Part shown: piece after piece, positions 1 through 11,037 of the stretch | Layout: every line of letters begins with the position of its first letter | How positions within the stretch are numbered: the first letter of the stretch is position 1 | Assembly (NCBI GenBank): GCA_031002005.1 | Contig: JARYHS010013631.1 | Location: 68,073,832 to 68,137,831, forward strand | Origin: Vandiemenella viatica | Taxonomy: Eukaryota > Arthropoda > Insecta > Orthoptera > Morabidae | DNA: 64,000 bases | Reading direction: 5' to 3' | Program-made: the position numbers and the translations under genes | Notes under the pieces: model-generated | The model's database searches: none | What the model was told of the DNA's origin: nothing | The model's input: the letters and a program-made list of their open reading frames with translations, nothing else

Positions 1-1300
1 AGCTTTTAGTTTAGATCGCTAAACAATATACGTTTATGTGGTGTTATACAAGTGTTAAAAGTAGTATCAGTCCTTAACGTCCATTCGTAAGCTTTGTACA
101 CGTTCTAGGCGGTAACTGAAGAAAAGAAAGGTAACACATATAGTACAGGAGTCCATTAGAAAAACATGGATCAGACAAATTCACTCCACATACTTGCAAT
201 GACTGACCTAGTGATTTATTTATCGTTTCTTCAAATGCCAGTTTAATTGGAAACTGCTATCGTTTGAATTGGAATGTCATATCTGTTGGTTTTATTGGTA
301 TGCGTGGTATTAGCGCATACTTTCCTTTGAATTTGGCTATTAAGATTGTTATTTCGATTACACTTCTTAATCATCTTTTTACTGCCAGTCTGCATAGACG
401 ATATGGGCCAAAATTTGTAAGAAAAATGTTTGGAATACCAACCTTCGGACAATGATATGTGGTGGCAATCAGAAAAATCAAGTAAATTTATGAATTCAGA
501 TGTATAATTTACTGCTTCATCTTGATATGTAACAGTATGTATTGCTTTGTAAATAGCTGTTTCTCCTTGTAACATGTGTTGAATACTGTTATTAATGCAA
601 TTTATATCAACATTTTTTGCATCTACTATTGCAAGTTTACTTAAGCATTGATGACATTTTTTAATTTTGTTTTATATCTGGAAATACGACTTGCACCAAT
701 TCTTTGAGTGATTGGTCCTGTAAAAATTGTTTGTAATTTAATTCAGCCTGTTGTTTCTTCAGTTGTAATTTTCCAATTTTCAGCGTCCAATTATTTTCTC
801 GCAAAAATTTCATCAGAAGGATGGTTTTCGTATTTAACACGCTTGTTTGTCATCAAACATTTTTTGTTGATATGCTTCAACAAATGTGATGATTCTAATC
901 ACGCTTTTAATTAATCAGATCGAGTTGATCGCGGAATAACGGGCAATGACTGTCGAAAATAATATTAGCACACAACCGAATTACAGTTGCGAGGTTCGAT
1001 TCAATGCTTCCAACGATTTTTTATGCGGCATTGTGCTTTCATCCTTCATTATAATCTTGAATTGCTGGAGTACTTTACACATTCTTGAAGTTGAAATGTA
1101 GCAAGTACCTACTTCACTGTTTTTTATATTCAATGGCAATTTAAGTGATGACCCTGCTGTTCGACAACAATCCAAAAGATCCGATGCCATTCCAGATGAT
1201 GCAACCGCCAACCCGATATTGTTTGGTACACGTATGTTTTCCAGTACCATTGAAATAAGAAACGTTTTGTCTATGGCACTTGGCGTTCGCATTGAAACAA
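1..1300 (-). pseudogene. Helitron (Pif1-like) helicase, decayed 3' part
   Basis: Minus-strand translation gives the end of a Helitron Rep-Hel type helicase, the Pif1-family DNA helicase that unwinds the element during rolling-circle transposition. In 981-1292 I see KTFLISM (remnant of the GKTFL Walker A motif), VASSGMASDLLDCCRTAGS, LKLPLN, and a DE box followed by MPHKKSLEALNRT (Walker B region). Further along the strand, below 330, come ALIPRIPIKPTDM, a stop, QFPIKLAF and TINKSLGQSL, the C-terminal helicase motif. Several frameshifts and stops separate these blocks, so this is a pseudogene. The N-terminal Rep (HUH) part is not visible, and the element's 3' hairpin would lie outside the window on the left. 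Pif1 host helicases are an alternative, but this motif wording is typical of Helitrons. Confidence 0.82.
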
Positions 1301-1509
1301 TTGCATTGCTAGTGAGTGACTATTTCTTTCAACTGGTCAGATCGAGGATTTCAGTAGCTTTAAACCATTTCTGGACAACGCTGAGCAAAAAACCGCGCGT
1401 AAATGGGTCTAGTAGTTTTTCAGTCTATAATGGATACATATACGAAAATTGTCTTTTATATATATATAAATAGTTTCACGTCTCATCTACATCGAGGACA
1501 TTACATGTG

Positions 1510-1698
1510 GGAGATGACTAGTGGCGAGGAGCGGGATGGAACTCGACAGTGGTTTTTTGAGGGATCCATCCCTGCATTCGCCTGGAGTCATTCAGGAAAT
1601 CGTTGATAACCGAAACATGTATGACAGGACGGGGGTTGGAACCCGTTTCCTCTCAGATTTCAAGCCCGAGCGATACCGCTCATCTAGCACGCTCGATG
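1510..1698 (-). mobile_element. SINE-A, 5' part, diverged
   Basis: This is a diverged copy of the window's most abundant tRNA-derived SINE (called SINE-A here). It shares the block reading GGCGAGGAGCGGGATGG, the CGCCTGGAGT box and the tRNA-like head ending in GCACGCTCG. The Pol III B-box equivalent has decayed to GGTTCCAACCCC on the minus strand. It lies head to tail with the next copy. Confidence 0.6.
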
Positions 1699-1736
1699 CC
1701 AGTTTTTTTGAGACACAGTGTGGTGATTAGGATTAT

Positions 1737-1964
1737 TTATGGCTTTACGCCTTGTCGACAGCTAAGGTCATTAGAGGCGGGATGGGACTGGGTACAAGCA
1801 ACGGGAAGGAATTCGGAATTGAAGGAAGCATCCCGGTATTCGCCGGGAGTGATTTGCGGAAACCATGGAAAACCCAAATCTGGATGCCCGGATGGGGATT
1901 CGAACCTTCATCCTCCCGAATGCGAGGCCAGAACGTTATCCGTTCACCAACCACGCTCGGTGGG
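1737..1964 (-). mobile_element. SINE-A, near full length
   Basis: Minus-strand tRNA-derived SINE. The tRNA-like head is at the right end (ACGCTCGG read on the plus strand), with a B box close to GGTTCGAATCCCC around 1897-1910. The body carries the conserved GGTTTTCCATGG and TCCCGCCTCTAATGACC blocks, and the 3' end is GGCGTAAAGCCATAA next to a short A/T-rich stretch. SINEs of this kind are transcribed by Pol III and reverse transcribed by a partner LINE. Confidence 0.8.
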
Positions 1965-1984
1965 TGATTAGGAATCGACCACTT

Positions 1985-3555
1985 TTCTCACCTTGCTGGT
2001 TAAGTAGCGGATGATGAAAGAGTCTGTTGACTGCCTAGCATTTTTAACGTTTCTGAATACTATGGGACATTAACTGAATTAATTACCACTGCTTGTTAAA
2101 TCACTGATAACAATTCAGATCAATTCTCAACAGTCCATAGTTTATTTATGTATAAACAGTCAGTTGTTTACATAAATAATAATTTAATATTTTCAATCGC
2201 TCTATCGCCACGACAGAAAACGCGACAGCTTAATTAAATTTGCGGAATGTCGAATGTTTTATAACAACGGCGGGAAATTCAGTTTAATAAACAGACTTTT
2301 TCATCAGATTCGACGGCCAGTTTTAATAACACACATCAATTAGAAGAATTATGGGTCGATAAAATTATATTACTCACACACGGGCATATATCATTCCATC
2401 TGCGCTCCAGCCGAATTCGTTTCGGAAATTTTAATCAACTGCCAACGCTGTTTTGCTCTGTGCCAGGACAAATATTTGGGATGACGTAACACCGCTATAT
2501 CGACTAGTTCCCCAGTTGATTAATTACTGCAAATTTGTTTCCGAACTTTTTCACTTTGCGTATCATAATTGAAAGCTTCATATTGGATTGCTGAAAGCAC
2601 ATGGAATAAAACTGCCGTCCATTCGATTCACGGTAATCGACATTAAGCCCGACTGATATTAGATAACGGAAAAAACGCCGATCAGTCTCTATGCCGAGTC
2701 GAGTTCTGTCAGGTGTTCAGCGTTTGGAACCTTAATAATATGCGCGGGATATTGCGGCGGTTCTGCTGTATTGGCCTTTGGATGCTTATAAGATATCGCT
2801 GGAAACTGAAACGTCGCATTAAGGCAAGTACCGTTGAACTGTTGGCTCGTCCTACGCTGTTTTCGTTAGCCAAGTTGAGTAATAACTAGACCTATAATTT
2901 TTAGGTTCTTAAAATCTTATTTTACGCGTCTAAAACAGGCTCTATTCCAATGCAAAATAGTTTCTGTAAACGTCAAAATAGGCTATCAAAATTGTGGTTA
3001 TATTTATGAAATATCATAAATAAAAATTCTTTAACTGATAATGTGACATCGAGAAGCGTAATTCAGCAGAACATTACTTAATTTAATTGATTTTAGCTGG
3101 CTCAAATCATTTAAAATCAATAAAACTCTTAATTTTCATTTGTCACGTATTTCCTATTGACTGAGAAATACATTTGTAATACACATCTGTTGAATGTTTG
3201 TTTACTGACACAAAAATTCGTACTTTATATGTACAGATTTTTATTATATATTATTATTTTTACTGTATGTATATTATTTTTATTGGATTATTCATAAATA
3301 GATGGTTAAATTTACAATGCAGATAGAGGTATATCTTCAGATTGTAAATGCCACAATTTGAAGATTCTTAAACTGTTGACCAAGCACAATCGGGCATTTA
3401 TTTTGAACTACCATATCGCACCATCTATACATTTAAAATCCACTGTTTAGCAGTCCAGTGCGGTCGGTGCAAAATGTTAAAATTACATATTTTTTTTTAT
3501 TATTTCATTTTGATGTAACTGCAGAGTCTTTTAATAATATCAAGTTAAAAGTTTC
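1985..3555. other. AT-rich spacer, nothing recognised
   Basis: I find no reading frame, tRNA fold, terminal repeat or clear regulatory cluster here. A TATA-like string occurs near 2788 (CTTATAAGATA) without supporting elements. Base composition is typical of the AT-rich background. Confidence 0.5.
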
Positions 3556-3559
3556 GAAC

Positions 3560-3838
3560 AGGCGGTCGCATAAATCAGGTGGTCAATCGTCTGACTGCGG
3601 ATATTCGGGGTTTGATCCCCGGTAAAGACGAAGTTTAACAGCTCTCCACACCCACTCAGACTGATATCCAATGAGTACCGTGGAGGAAATTCAGCATAAA
3701 GGTAAAGAATGACTGCAGCGTGTTGCTGACCCTGTCACATACATCTAGTGCCTATGGTTGTAATGGGAATGCAGAGCTACCTCCATGAATCCTCGGGGAA
3801 GCGGCAGGATCTGTAAAACCATGTGACCTTTACCTTTT
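3560..3838 (+). mobile_element. tRNA-derived SINE-like copy (SINE-C)
   Basis: A T-arm-like stem loop CGGGGTTTGATCCCCG near 3607-3622 matches the Pol III B box (GGTTYRANNCC). The unrelated body ends in a block reading CCTCGGGGAAGCGGCAGG, then GACCTTTACCTTTT. That 3' wording resembles SINEs known from other insects. The A-box half is weak, so the copy is old. I see no clear target duplication. Confidence 0.5.
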
Positions 3839-4299
3839 GGAAGTTTCAAACTAGTTGCCGCACATAGGCTCCAGAACAAGGCTAGCAGACATTAGTAAAA
3901 TCCCGGGTGGGCTAGCTAGCTTTATTGTTTAAATTTCTGTCCGGTGCCCAGAAGCAAAGTTTAATTTTGCGACACTATGGAAGAATGGCTGCCCTATTTT
4001 TCATCAAATAAACCTTCAATTACAATACTAAAGTATTGTTAGTATAAAAGTGAAAACTGTTCACTCTCTGTTACTGTTTACTCTCCTGTTTGTGGCAATA
4101 TATAATGTTTCTATCCGTTGAGAAACTGGGAAACTAGTTAATCCACCGCCTAATTAAAGATGATTTGGCCAACCTGGTGCTTTACGAGAGCACACGGCTC
4201 ACTGCAGCCTCAGTGCGACTATACCCTGTTCACTCAACATTGGCGGCTCAAGGTCACGTGCCCCTGGCACCGCTCCCTCCCGTTACTACTCTCCGATTA

Positions 4300-4649
4300 G
4301 GGAGTGTGCATAAACCTCGTAGCTCCATTGTGGCCTCCTGTGAACCCCCCCCCCCCCTCTACGTAGCACGTAGCTTTCTTTCCTTTTGATTCCAGAAGAC
4401 ATTTTGTACTGTTTTCTCTTGTCAGACTATTGTAAATTACATAGGGAGATAATAAACTGAGGGAAATAAATATGCACATGCTGTTGTGAGTTCTATTCCT
4501 GATTTTAACTTGAAAAATGTTATGAAAGGAAAGCTACGTGGCCTGGCTCGGAACTTCCCCTCCCCAAGCGTAGCTCAACGTAGCCTTCCAGCCAACCCCT
4601 CCCCGCCCCCCCCCCCCTAGACCGAGCCACGTGGTTTGTGCACAGTCCC
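4300..4649 (+). mobile_element. G-tract MITE, copy 1 (TTA target duplication)
   Basis: About 350-bp non-autonomous DNA element. Its ends are imperfect inverted repeats (GGGAGTGTGCATAAAC on the left; the right end reads back as GGGACTGTGCACAAAC), flanked by TTA at 4297-4299 and 4650-4652. Long C/G homopolymer runs sit just inside both ends. The centre shares TTTGTACTGTTTTCTCTTG with the copies at 9195 and 54214. A 3-bp TTA duplication fits a PIF/Harbinger-type mobiliser, but no transposase is present, so the superfamily is inferred. Confidence 0.7.
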
Positions 4650-4920
4650 TTAAGACAGTGTCCCGGTAGGTGTGGCAAGTTTCCCCTTCCGGTTTAGGGG
4701 AAAGTGCAGCGGTGTGGAGATAGTGCTGTCTGACATTGAGTCGCCTCTGTTAACTGAACGGGCTGTAATAGCAAACAGGGACCGAGAGGTAATGACGCCA
4801 TATAAGTTCAATTGTTGGAAATGAACACTTACAAAAGATTTGTGTTTTTCTGTGTTAAAAACAAAACCTGCCATCTTCTGATATTACATTGACGCATTTT
4901 TCCAGAGCAAAAATATTTTA

Positions 4921-4924
<4 letters not shown>

Positions 4925-4968
<44 letters not shown>
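4925..4968. repeat. (AT)n microsatellite
   Basis: Uninterrupted AT dinucleotide run of about 44 bases, next to the 3' (tail) side of the SINE-A copy that follows. It probably grew from that SINE's A/T-rich tail. Confidence 0.95.
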
Positions 4969-4972
<4 letters not shown>

Positions 4973-4973
4973 C

Positions 4974-5177
4974 ATGGCTTTACGCCTCGTTTACGTCGTC
5001 GTTGAGGTCATTAGAGGCGGGATGGGACTAGGACAAAGAAAGCATCTCGGCATTCACCTGGAGTGATTTGGGTAAACCATGAAAACCCCAACTCTGGATG
5101 CCCGGGCGGGGATTCGAACCGGCGTCCTCCCGAACGCGAAGCCAGAGCGTTAATCGCTCATCCACCACGCTCAGTTA
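4974..5177 (-). mobile_element. SINE-A copy with internal deletion
   Basis: Minus-strand SINE-A. It retains the 3' GGCGTAAAGCCATG end, the GGTTTTCATGG block, the GGTTCGAATCCCC B box (about 5112-5124) and the tRNA-like head ending at the ACGCTCAG junction. Compared with the copy at 46172 it lacks the segment around the GGAAGGAATTCGGCC block. A decayed TAATCGCTCATCC head region suggests moderate age. Confidence 0.78.
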
Positions 5178-5238
5178 GAACAAGGAGAAGATCTAAAGTA
5201 AGACGCCAGCTTATATGCCATTATATTCAAACAAGATA

Positions 5239-5720
5239 CAGGGTGTCCAGAAAAGGACTCCCTGATTTCAAAATTAAATATCTCGAAAACAAAGATCGAT
5301 AGAGGAATGCAGTAAACGGTATGTTTATCATGACAGCTGTAAGAAGTGTATACAGCAGTTTGAAATAATAGTTACAAAAGCTGCTAACAGATGGCGCTGT
5401 AACTGCCAAACGAAAAAAAAAAAATGCCTAAATAGTGATCCGGAGCTCAGGGTAGTGCCAATGGTGAACATTTTGAAAACATTGTGATGTGATTGTTTGC
5501 AAAGATTGTTTTCATACGATTATTTCACTTATGTATGCTGATATGAGCTGTACAGCGTACAGCGCCATCTGTTAGCAGCTTTTGTAACTATTATTTCACA
5601 CTGCTGTATACACTTCTTACAGCTGTCACAATAAACATACCGTTTACTGCATTCCTCTATCGATCTTTGTTTTCGAGATATTTAATTTTTAAATCAGGGA
5701 GTCCTTTTCTGGACACCCTG
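5239..5720. mobile_element. Palindromic mariner-type MITE, 482 bp
   Basis: The two halves form an almost perfect inverted repeat: arm 5239-5402 pairs with 5557-5720, leaving a central unique stretch of about 150 bp. The ends read CAGGGTGTCCAGAAAAG and are flanked by TA on both sides (5237-5238, 5721-5722), the Tc1/mariner target duplication. There is no transposase. The arms differ at only a few positions, so the element is fairly young. It would fold into a long hairpin if transcribed. Confidence 0.9.
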
Positions 5721-5722
5721 TA

Positions 5723-6460
5723 TGTTTACTATCGGCCTCCAACTATCCGTCACACTGACGTAGCGGGCAATTTTCTACGCGTATTTTATGCATGTGGCTT
5801 CTGAATCTATCGTGGATGAAATTTAATCTAGAAATTTTTAATCGTTTTAATAGCAATGACTGTAACCATTTTCATCAAAATAATATTAATAGATACTCAA
5901 AGTAATCATGTTTCAACATTACCAAGGCCGTCCGTGTACCGTGTAGTTAAGGAATACTGAATGTGATTTTTTTTTATTACTACTCTTTTTACATCACAAT
6001 ATTTCAAAAATAAATGAAATGGTAAACAGAGCCTATTGACACATAATAAATTGAAGCTCAGTTTATTTCATGGAACAGATAACCAGTACTTTTATTGTAT
6101 ATGTATAAGTAGAAAAGCCGAAAGTTTTTCGTCAAAGCTGAACGTTCGGAACGGCTCCTTCAGCCTGCTGTCCAATTAGTGCCGTAAAAGAAATTAGCCT
6201 AGGCATGCTATTACGTTATGTATAGCATCGATACGTTTCCCGCGCTGCAAACCCCAATCAAGGAATCGCGAGGCACCAAGAAACGAAAAACACATTTACT
6301 TCCTTCTACGTTACTCCTAACAGAATCCTGAGTGCTCTTAGAACTGACATCGGCCTTTGACACAATTAGTAACTGTAGCTTCTTCTTCCTTATCCGTATG
6401 CCGATGGTGAAAATTTATTCAACTACGGGTCAAGGTAACGGTTCTATAGCGTTTGCCAAC
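5723..6460. other. Spacer, nothing recognised
   Basis: AT-rich sequence without a supported gene, terminal repeat or RNA fold. Confidence 0.5.
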
Positions 6461-6469
6461 GAATCCGGC

Positions 6470-6645
6470 TGACGTCAGATATGCAAATCTAGCCTGGCTT
6501 TCCGGGCAGGGGGGAGGGTAGCGGGGAGAAGCGGTTTTTAATGCGGAGCCTGGCTACCCGCAGTTTGCGTCACAGTTAACGGCTCACAGCCCAGAAGTCA
6601 CCTCCGGCTATAAGAGCCTCATTCCTACTCGGCACGGAGTGAACT
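6470..6645 (+). promoter_or_regulatory. Candidate Pol II promoter: CRE, octamer, TATA
   Basis: Within 150 bp lie a palindromic CRE (TGACGTCA, 6470-6477), an octamer (ATGCAAAT, 6481-6488), a G-rich segment (6505-6532) and a TATA-like box CTATAAG (6608-6614). The expected start would be near 6638. These binding motifs are well known for CREB/ATF, POU factors and TBP; whether they act here is inference. No open frame follows. The next strong 5' splice-site match (AAGGTGAGC at 6937) lies at the edge of the inserted foldback, so a non-coding or spliced transcript is possible but unproven. The local GC content is clearly higher than the flanks. Confidence 0.4.
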
Positions 6646-6922
6646 TAATACCAGGCACAGCTGCTACGGGGACGAAAACATAACGCTCTGGCGTTAACAG
6701 CTTGATGCATAATTTCGTAGAACGTGTTTCATTGCTTGGCAACATTCCATTGTTTTACGTTTGGAATGTCAATGTGGTGCTTCTGAATACGCCTTGCGTA
6801 TTGATTTGAAGAATTTTACATAGGCTAAACCTTTCGTTCGTTTGGATTTCACTGGAATTAAATCAGCGGAAGTATTTCAGAAAATGTACGGGCACACTGA
6901 TATCAGCATATAACTACAAAAC

Positions 6923-7138
6923 ACTGACTTTACTATAAGGTGAGCAAATAATTATCCTGCAACACAGTTACTTTTAATAAATTGTTTATTTATTAATTTA
7001 TGGCGTGACGCGTTTCAAGACAATTTATTAAAAGTAACTGTGTTGCAGGATAATTATTTGCTCACCTTATATTTCAAAACAGTTACAGACTTTCAAAAGT
7101 CCATTTATCATGGATAAAATAAAAACTGACTTTACTAT
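6923..7138 (+). mobile_element. Foldback insertion with 14-bp target duplication
   Basis: The direct repeat ACTGACTTTACTAT occurs at 6923-6936 and 7125-7138. Between them is a perfect 52-bp inverted repeat (6934-6985 with 7020-7071, loop 34 nt), then 53 nt ending in an A-rich tail (ATAAAATAAAA). A 14-bp duplication plus an A-rich end is what LINE-driven retroposition leaves, yet the insert is a near-palindrome with no tRNA-like head. It matches no element family I know. Confidence 0.75.
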
Positions 7139-9190
7139 TCGCCGCGTACTAGTGTGGCATGCTGACGTTTCGGTCTACATGCTTCCGCTTTCTTCTGGGG
7201 AAGAGACTGCGCAATAATGTGCTCCGCGCGCTATGCTAAGCACAACGCAAGAACGGTGAAGCATGTCGGCTGAAGTGTTGTATTTCATACCGGTATAGCG
7301 CATTCATTTAACAGTGGCGGCCCAAGGTCTTTCTGTCCAATCCCCACTCCGCAGCCCTTATACTAGGTTTGTAACGGAAGTCATCTTTGCGGATGTGGAT
7401 GTTTTGCGGAAGTGGATGCAGATGTAGAAAAATTAATTTATAATTATTTAGATTTTAATTTTTTATCAAAAATAAACTTAAAATCAAAATAAGCGTATTT
7501 TTTATCCCAAACTCTATTTTTTATATAATCAAAGTCAATTTCCATATAATACTGTCATATTGATTTCTTTTTTGCCTCACCTTTCAACAACAACAAAAAA
7601 CGTGGAACAGTTTCACAAGTGAATTAAATTGTTTATATAACTACGCATGCGTCAAAAAACAATGTTAGTTATGAACTTTGCGGAGTTCGCGGCTCAACTA
7701 ACAAGCGTCAAGCACAAGGCGACACCACCGCACATCTCCGTGCCCGCCACTCGCCTTTCCACCGCTCTAGCGGCCCATTCACAGTACAAGTTGGATCGTG
7801 ATTGGAGGGAACATATTACATGTGAGCGATAAGGACACTGGTATGCATCGAGAAAGTAAGAGTGGAAAGGATTGCTTGGAACATTTTGTTGGATCCCTTC
7901 TAGTAGCGCGGATGGGTGAGCACATCCTACGGTAGTTCCTTTAAATTGGGCCGTGAAAAGGCCGTTTTAATTTACATGCAAGTTCAACATGTACATTCAT
8001 CTCTTAGGTAATAACACCGTTCGGTTCATCATTACTTTTATTTCAAGATCGTAAGAGAAAAGCAACCACGTTGATGTTAGCTAAACGACGATGCGCCAAA
8101 TCTCGTATAAAGAGAAAAGAATAATATATATTTTAATGTAAAAAAACCTCCGCTATACATCCGCACTAAAAATTGCGGAATCGGGAGCGGAGGTGGGACT
8201 TCACGCGAAACTTCTGCACTTGCGGCTGCGAAGCTCCGTTACCCCTACATACGCAGAGGAAATAGTGTTCACTAAAAAAATAATTCCTTTCGTATGTCTC
8301 AACACAGAGATCTGTTCGGAAGTGTAGGCAAAGGGACACGGGGCCGAGGTGAGGAACGAGTCGAGAGGAACATAACTTGAGCCGCTAGTTGAGGGAGAAC
8401 AGGGTATAAGATGCGGCGCAACCCAGAAACCAAAGAAGCTATTCCTGTTCCATGTCATAAACTTTACTTTTAAAAAAGTAAATTTCTGACAATAGTAGTC
8501 TGCTTAGGATACTTACTATCCCTCCTGGGCTGTCTGTAGTACTTTTAATTCCTAATAACGAATTCTCTTACATATTTCTCTGCTTCTGTGACAGATGTCG
8601 TTTTTAGTTAATTGATACTGTCGTCCGTTACTAATTTCTACACCTGTTAACGTGAGTAATATGAACGTTTTACAATTTGTCTGATGAGCTGCATTTTAGA
8701 TTAAAAAAGACTGATACAGAACTAGCGTATATTCAAATTTCCATCGCTTATAAACCAACTGAATAAATCTTACAATTTACGTATATGTCAACTTTTAGAC
8801 GAAGGATGCACGCTTCTAACCTAACTTGCAAGGTCTCAACATTACTTTCGGCGACTGCTGACATCATTGTACATCAAGGACTAAACCGACAGCTTCAGTA
8901 CGTGCCGAACGTTCAAAGACAGTGTTCTGATGAGTTATAACAACTGAAATTGGCAGATAGACATTGTAGCTACAGCATAATTAAAAATTGGTTTTTCCTC
9001 TAAAATTTTTCAAAAATTACAGGCACTTCAATAAGAAAATGTCTCGGCATGGGAAACGAAAACTGTATGTATAAAACACCCAAAAGTAAGAGTAAAACAA
9101 GAAGAAAAAGCATCTCTGATGGGGAGTCGAATAGGAACTAGACACTGAGAAAAAATACCGTATAAATTGAACAATATTCAAATGGCTTTG
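7139..9190. other. Spacer with weak repeat traces
   Basis: No gene supported. Repeated GCGGATGTGGATG-like strings at 7390-7425 and a reverse-oriented counterpart near 8145-8190 (CATCCGC, CCTCCGC) may be the ends of an old non-autonomous element of about 0.8 kb. Near 7305 the string CAGTGGCGGCCCAAGGT resembles hAT MITE ends. The short frames at 7647 and 8201 have no recognisable content. Confidence 0.4.
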
Positions 9191-9194
9191 CTAT

Positions 9195-9570
9195 GGGAGC
9201 GTGTACAAACTACGTGGCTCGGTCCAGAGGGGGGGGGGGAGGGGTTGGCTGGAAGGCTACGCCCGCCGGGCTACGTGGGGGGAGGGGAGGTTCCGAGCCA
9301 GGCTACGTAGCTTTCCTTTCACAGTTAAAATGAGGAACAGATTTATTTCCCTCAATTAATTATCTCCGTATGTAATTTACAATCGTCTGACAAGAGAAAC
9401 CAGTACAAAATGTCTTCTGAAATCAAAAGGGAAAAAAGCTACGTGTTACATGGAAAATGGGGGGGGGGGGCGTAGAGGCGTAGAGGCAAAAGACACGTAG
9501 GGCTACTTGGGGGGAGGAGGGGGGGTTCACAGGAGGCCAAAATGGAGCTACGTTGATTATGCACGCTCCC
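9195..9570 (-). mobile_element. G-tract MITE, copy 2
   Basis: Same family as 4300-4649, in opposite orientation. Both ends read GGGAGCGTG inwards, flanked by TAT on each side. It has G runs of 9-10 bases and the shared centre CAAGAGAAACCAGTACAAAA. Compared with copy 1 there is an extra duplicated GTAGAGGC stretch. No coding content. Confidence 0.75.
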
Positions 9571-9638
9571 TATTGACCTGCCTTCTGCATCAAGTTAGAT
9601 CTTAAAGACAGCGTTATAGACTCTGTCAATTTTTTTCT

Positions 9639-9664
9639 AAAAAAAAAAAAAAAAAAAAAAAAAA
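9639..9664. repeat. Poly(A) run
   Basis: A-homopolymer of about 26 bases. It may be the tail of an unrecognised retroposed copy upstream, but no head could be identified. Confidence 0.85.
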
Positions 9665-9669
9665 TTTGG

Positions 9670-10330
9670 AAGGGAAAATAAATCCAAAAGTTGATAGTCC
9701 AGTTAAAGATTAACTTAAGGCAAATAAATAAGTAGCTGCAAGAAATATATCAGTATCAACATTGTAATCCATGCAATAATGTGTATGCTTCTAAAATTAT
9801 AAATATATTTAGTAAGTAAAAATCTTTCAAATAAGTTGAGAGTTTCGATTATAGTATTCACGAAATATTCAACAACTGAATTTTTTTATCTGACGTGCCA
9901 GCAATCCCGGTTAAGGTATCTTGACAGTTTCCCGTAATCGTCTGGTGGGTACTGCGATGGTCTGTCGTTTCAGACGAACCTCAACGGGCTTCATAATGCT
10001 TTATTGGTGGTTTACCATAATTATCCAGGCAGATGCTGGAACGGCTCTCATTTTGCGCATCAGATATCACACATCTTACGAGCGAAGTATCATCTGTCAC
10101 ATAAAACATAAGCGATACAGTTAACTGGCAGCTGATGACAGGTTGCAGCCCCCCCCCCCCCCTTTCCTAGCAGCAGGCTCTCGCTATACGCCGTTTGACA
10201 CGTACTAACATAAGCAACTAACACTAAGAAAGTAAGAGGTGGTAAAATTAAATGCAACAAAAAATAAAAAATAAAATAACACCATTTTATTCACCGAACT
10301 AGCTGTTACTGGACGTCCACCGTTCCATTG
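9670..10330. other. Spacer, nothing recognised
   Basis: AT-rich. It contains a 12-base C run near 10149-10161. No supported gene. Confidence 0.5.
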
Positions 10331-10335
10331 TATTA

Positions 10336-11037
10336 GGCCGCGTTTACACTGTGTGAGTTGACTGGAACGAGTGTAGTGTGTACTGTCTTGCTGCGCGCGC
10401 AGCACTGGATAGTCCACTCTCCTCGTGTACACAGGTACAAGACTGACAGTTGGCTGAGGATAGTGGACTCGGTTCATGACCAACTACTGGCGTGCGAGTT
10501 CAACAATCAAGATGGTGACAACTAACAAGTCACGTAAGCGTAGTGAATCAGAGGCATTAAAATCTTAGAACTGCATGAAAGTGAAGAAATTCTGTGGAAC
10601 TTTAAGAATAAAAATCATAAGAACAAATATTTTAGAGACTCTATCAACAAAAATTGTTTCATAACGGTGCCATTTTTTATGTATCGGCAAAAATATTTCA
10701 CAACAGCTCTTCAAATTGAGATACAGTTAGTCTTAAATGAGGTAACAATCTACATTTTCACTTGCAACTTTATTGATAAAAAGGCTCTGAGCCAATTAAG
10801 GCGTTTCTTTTTTATATTAACTCTTTTAACCATTTTCTACGTTTTATTTTGTTATTCTTCATACCATTCAACATTATATTCAACAAATTAGCTACGATGT
10901 TAATTCCATTTTTAATATGGACAAACTATTTTCAACAAGATCACAATGTAGGAGTAGAGAACTGTCTGGACAATGGACTGTATTCTAATTATTACTAGGA
11001 TGCTAGTCAACTCAACTCGCATGTTGTAAACGCGGCC
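10336..11037 (+). mobile_element. PIF/Harbinger-type element, internally decayed
   Basis: Terminal inverted repeats start GGCCGCGTTTACA on both sides, flanked by TTA (10333-10335 and 11038-11040), the 3-bp duplication typical of PIF/Harbinger. Subterminal GAGTTGACT-like strings also mirror each other. The interior keeps a fragment of a MADF (Myb/SANT-like) domain at 10556-10660. No DDE transposase remains, so at 702 bp this is a non-autonomous deletion derivative. Confidence 0.82.
10556..10660 (+). pseudogene. MADF-domain relic of Harbinger accessory protein
   Basis: One plus frame reads ILELHESEEILWNFKNKN, then KYFRDSINKNC. This is the first helix pattern of MADF domains (short acidic start, LW, then YR/F-RD). 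Autonomous Harbingers encode a MADF/Myb-like DNA-binding partner of the transposase; here only about 35 residues remain between stops. Confidence 0.6.

Noticed and set aside
1745..1967. 69-71 codon frames on both strands at SINE-A copies (also at 46112, 46182, 54668, 62360)
   Set aside because: All lie within SINE-A; similar peptides recur at each copy because the SINE recurs, not because of a gene.
2780..2830. TATA-like CTTATAAGATA as a promoter
   Set aside because: No initiator, flanking motifs, or transcript-like sequence supports it.
3481..3500. Possible CRISPR-like or short regular repeats
   Set aside because: No array of identical repeats with unique spacers exists anywhere in the window; the only regular arrays are microsatellites and the 140-bp array.
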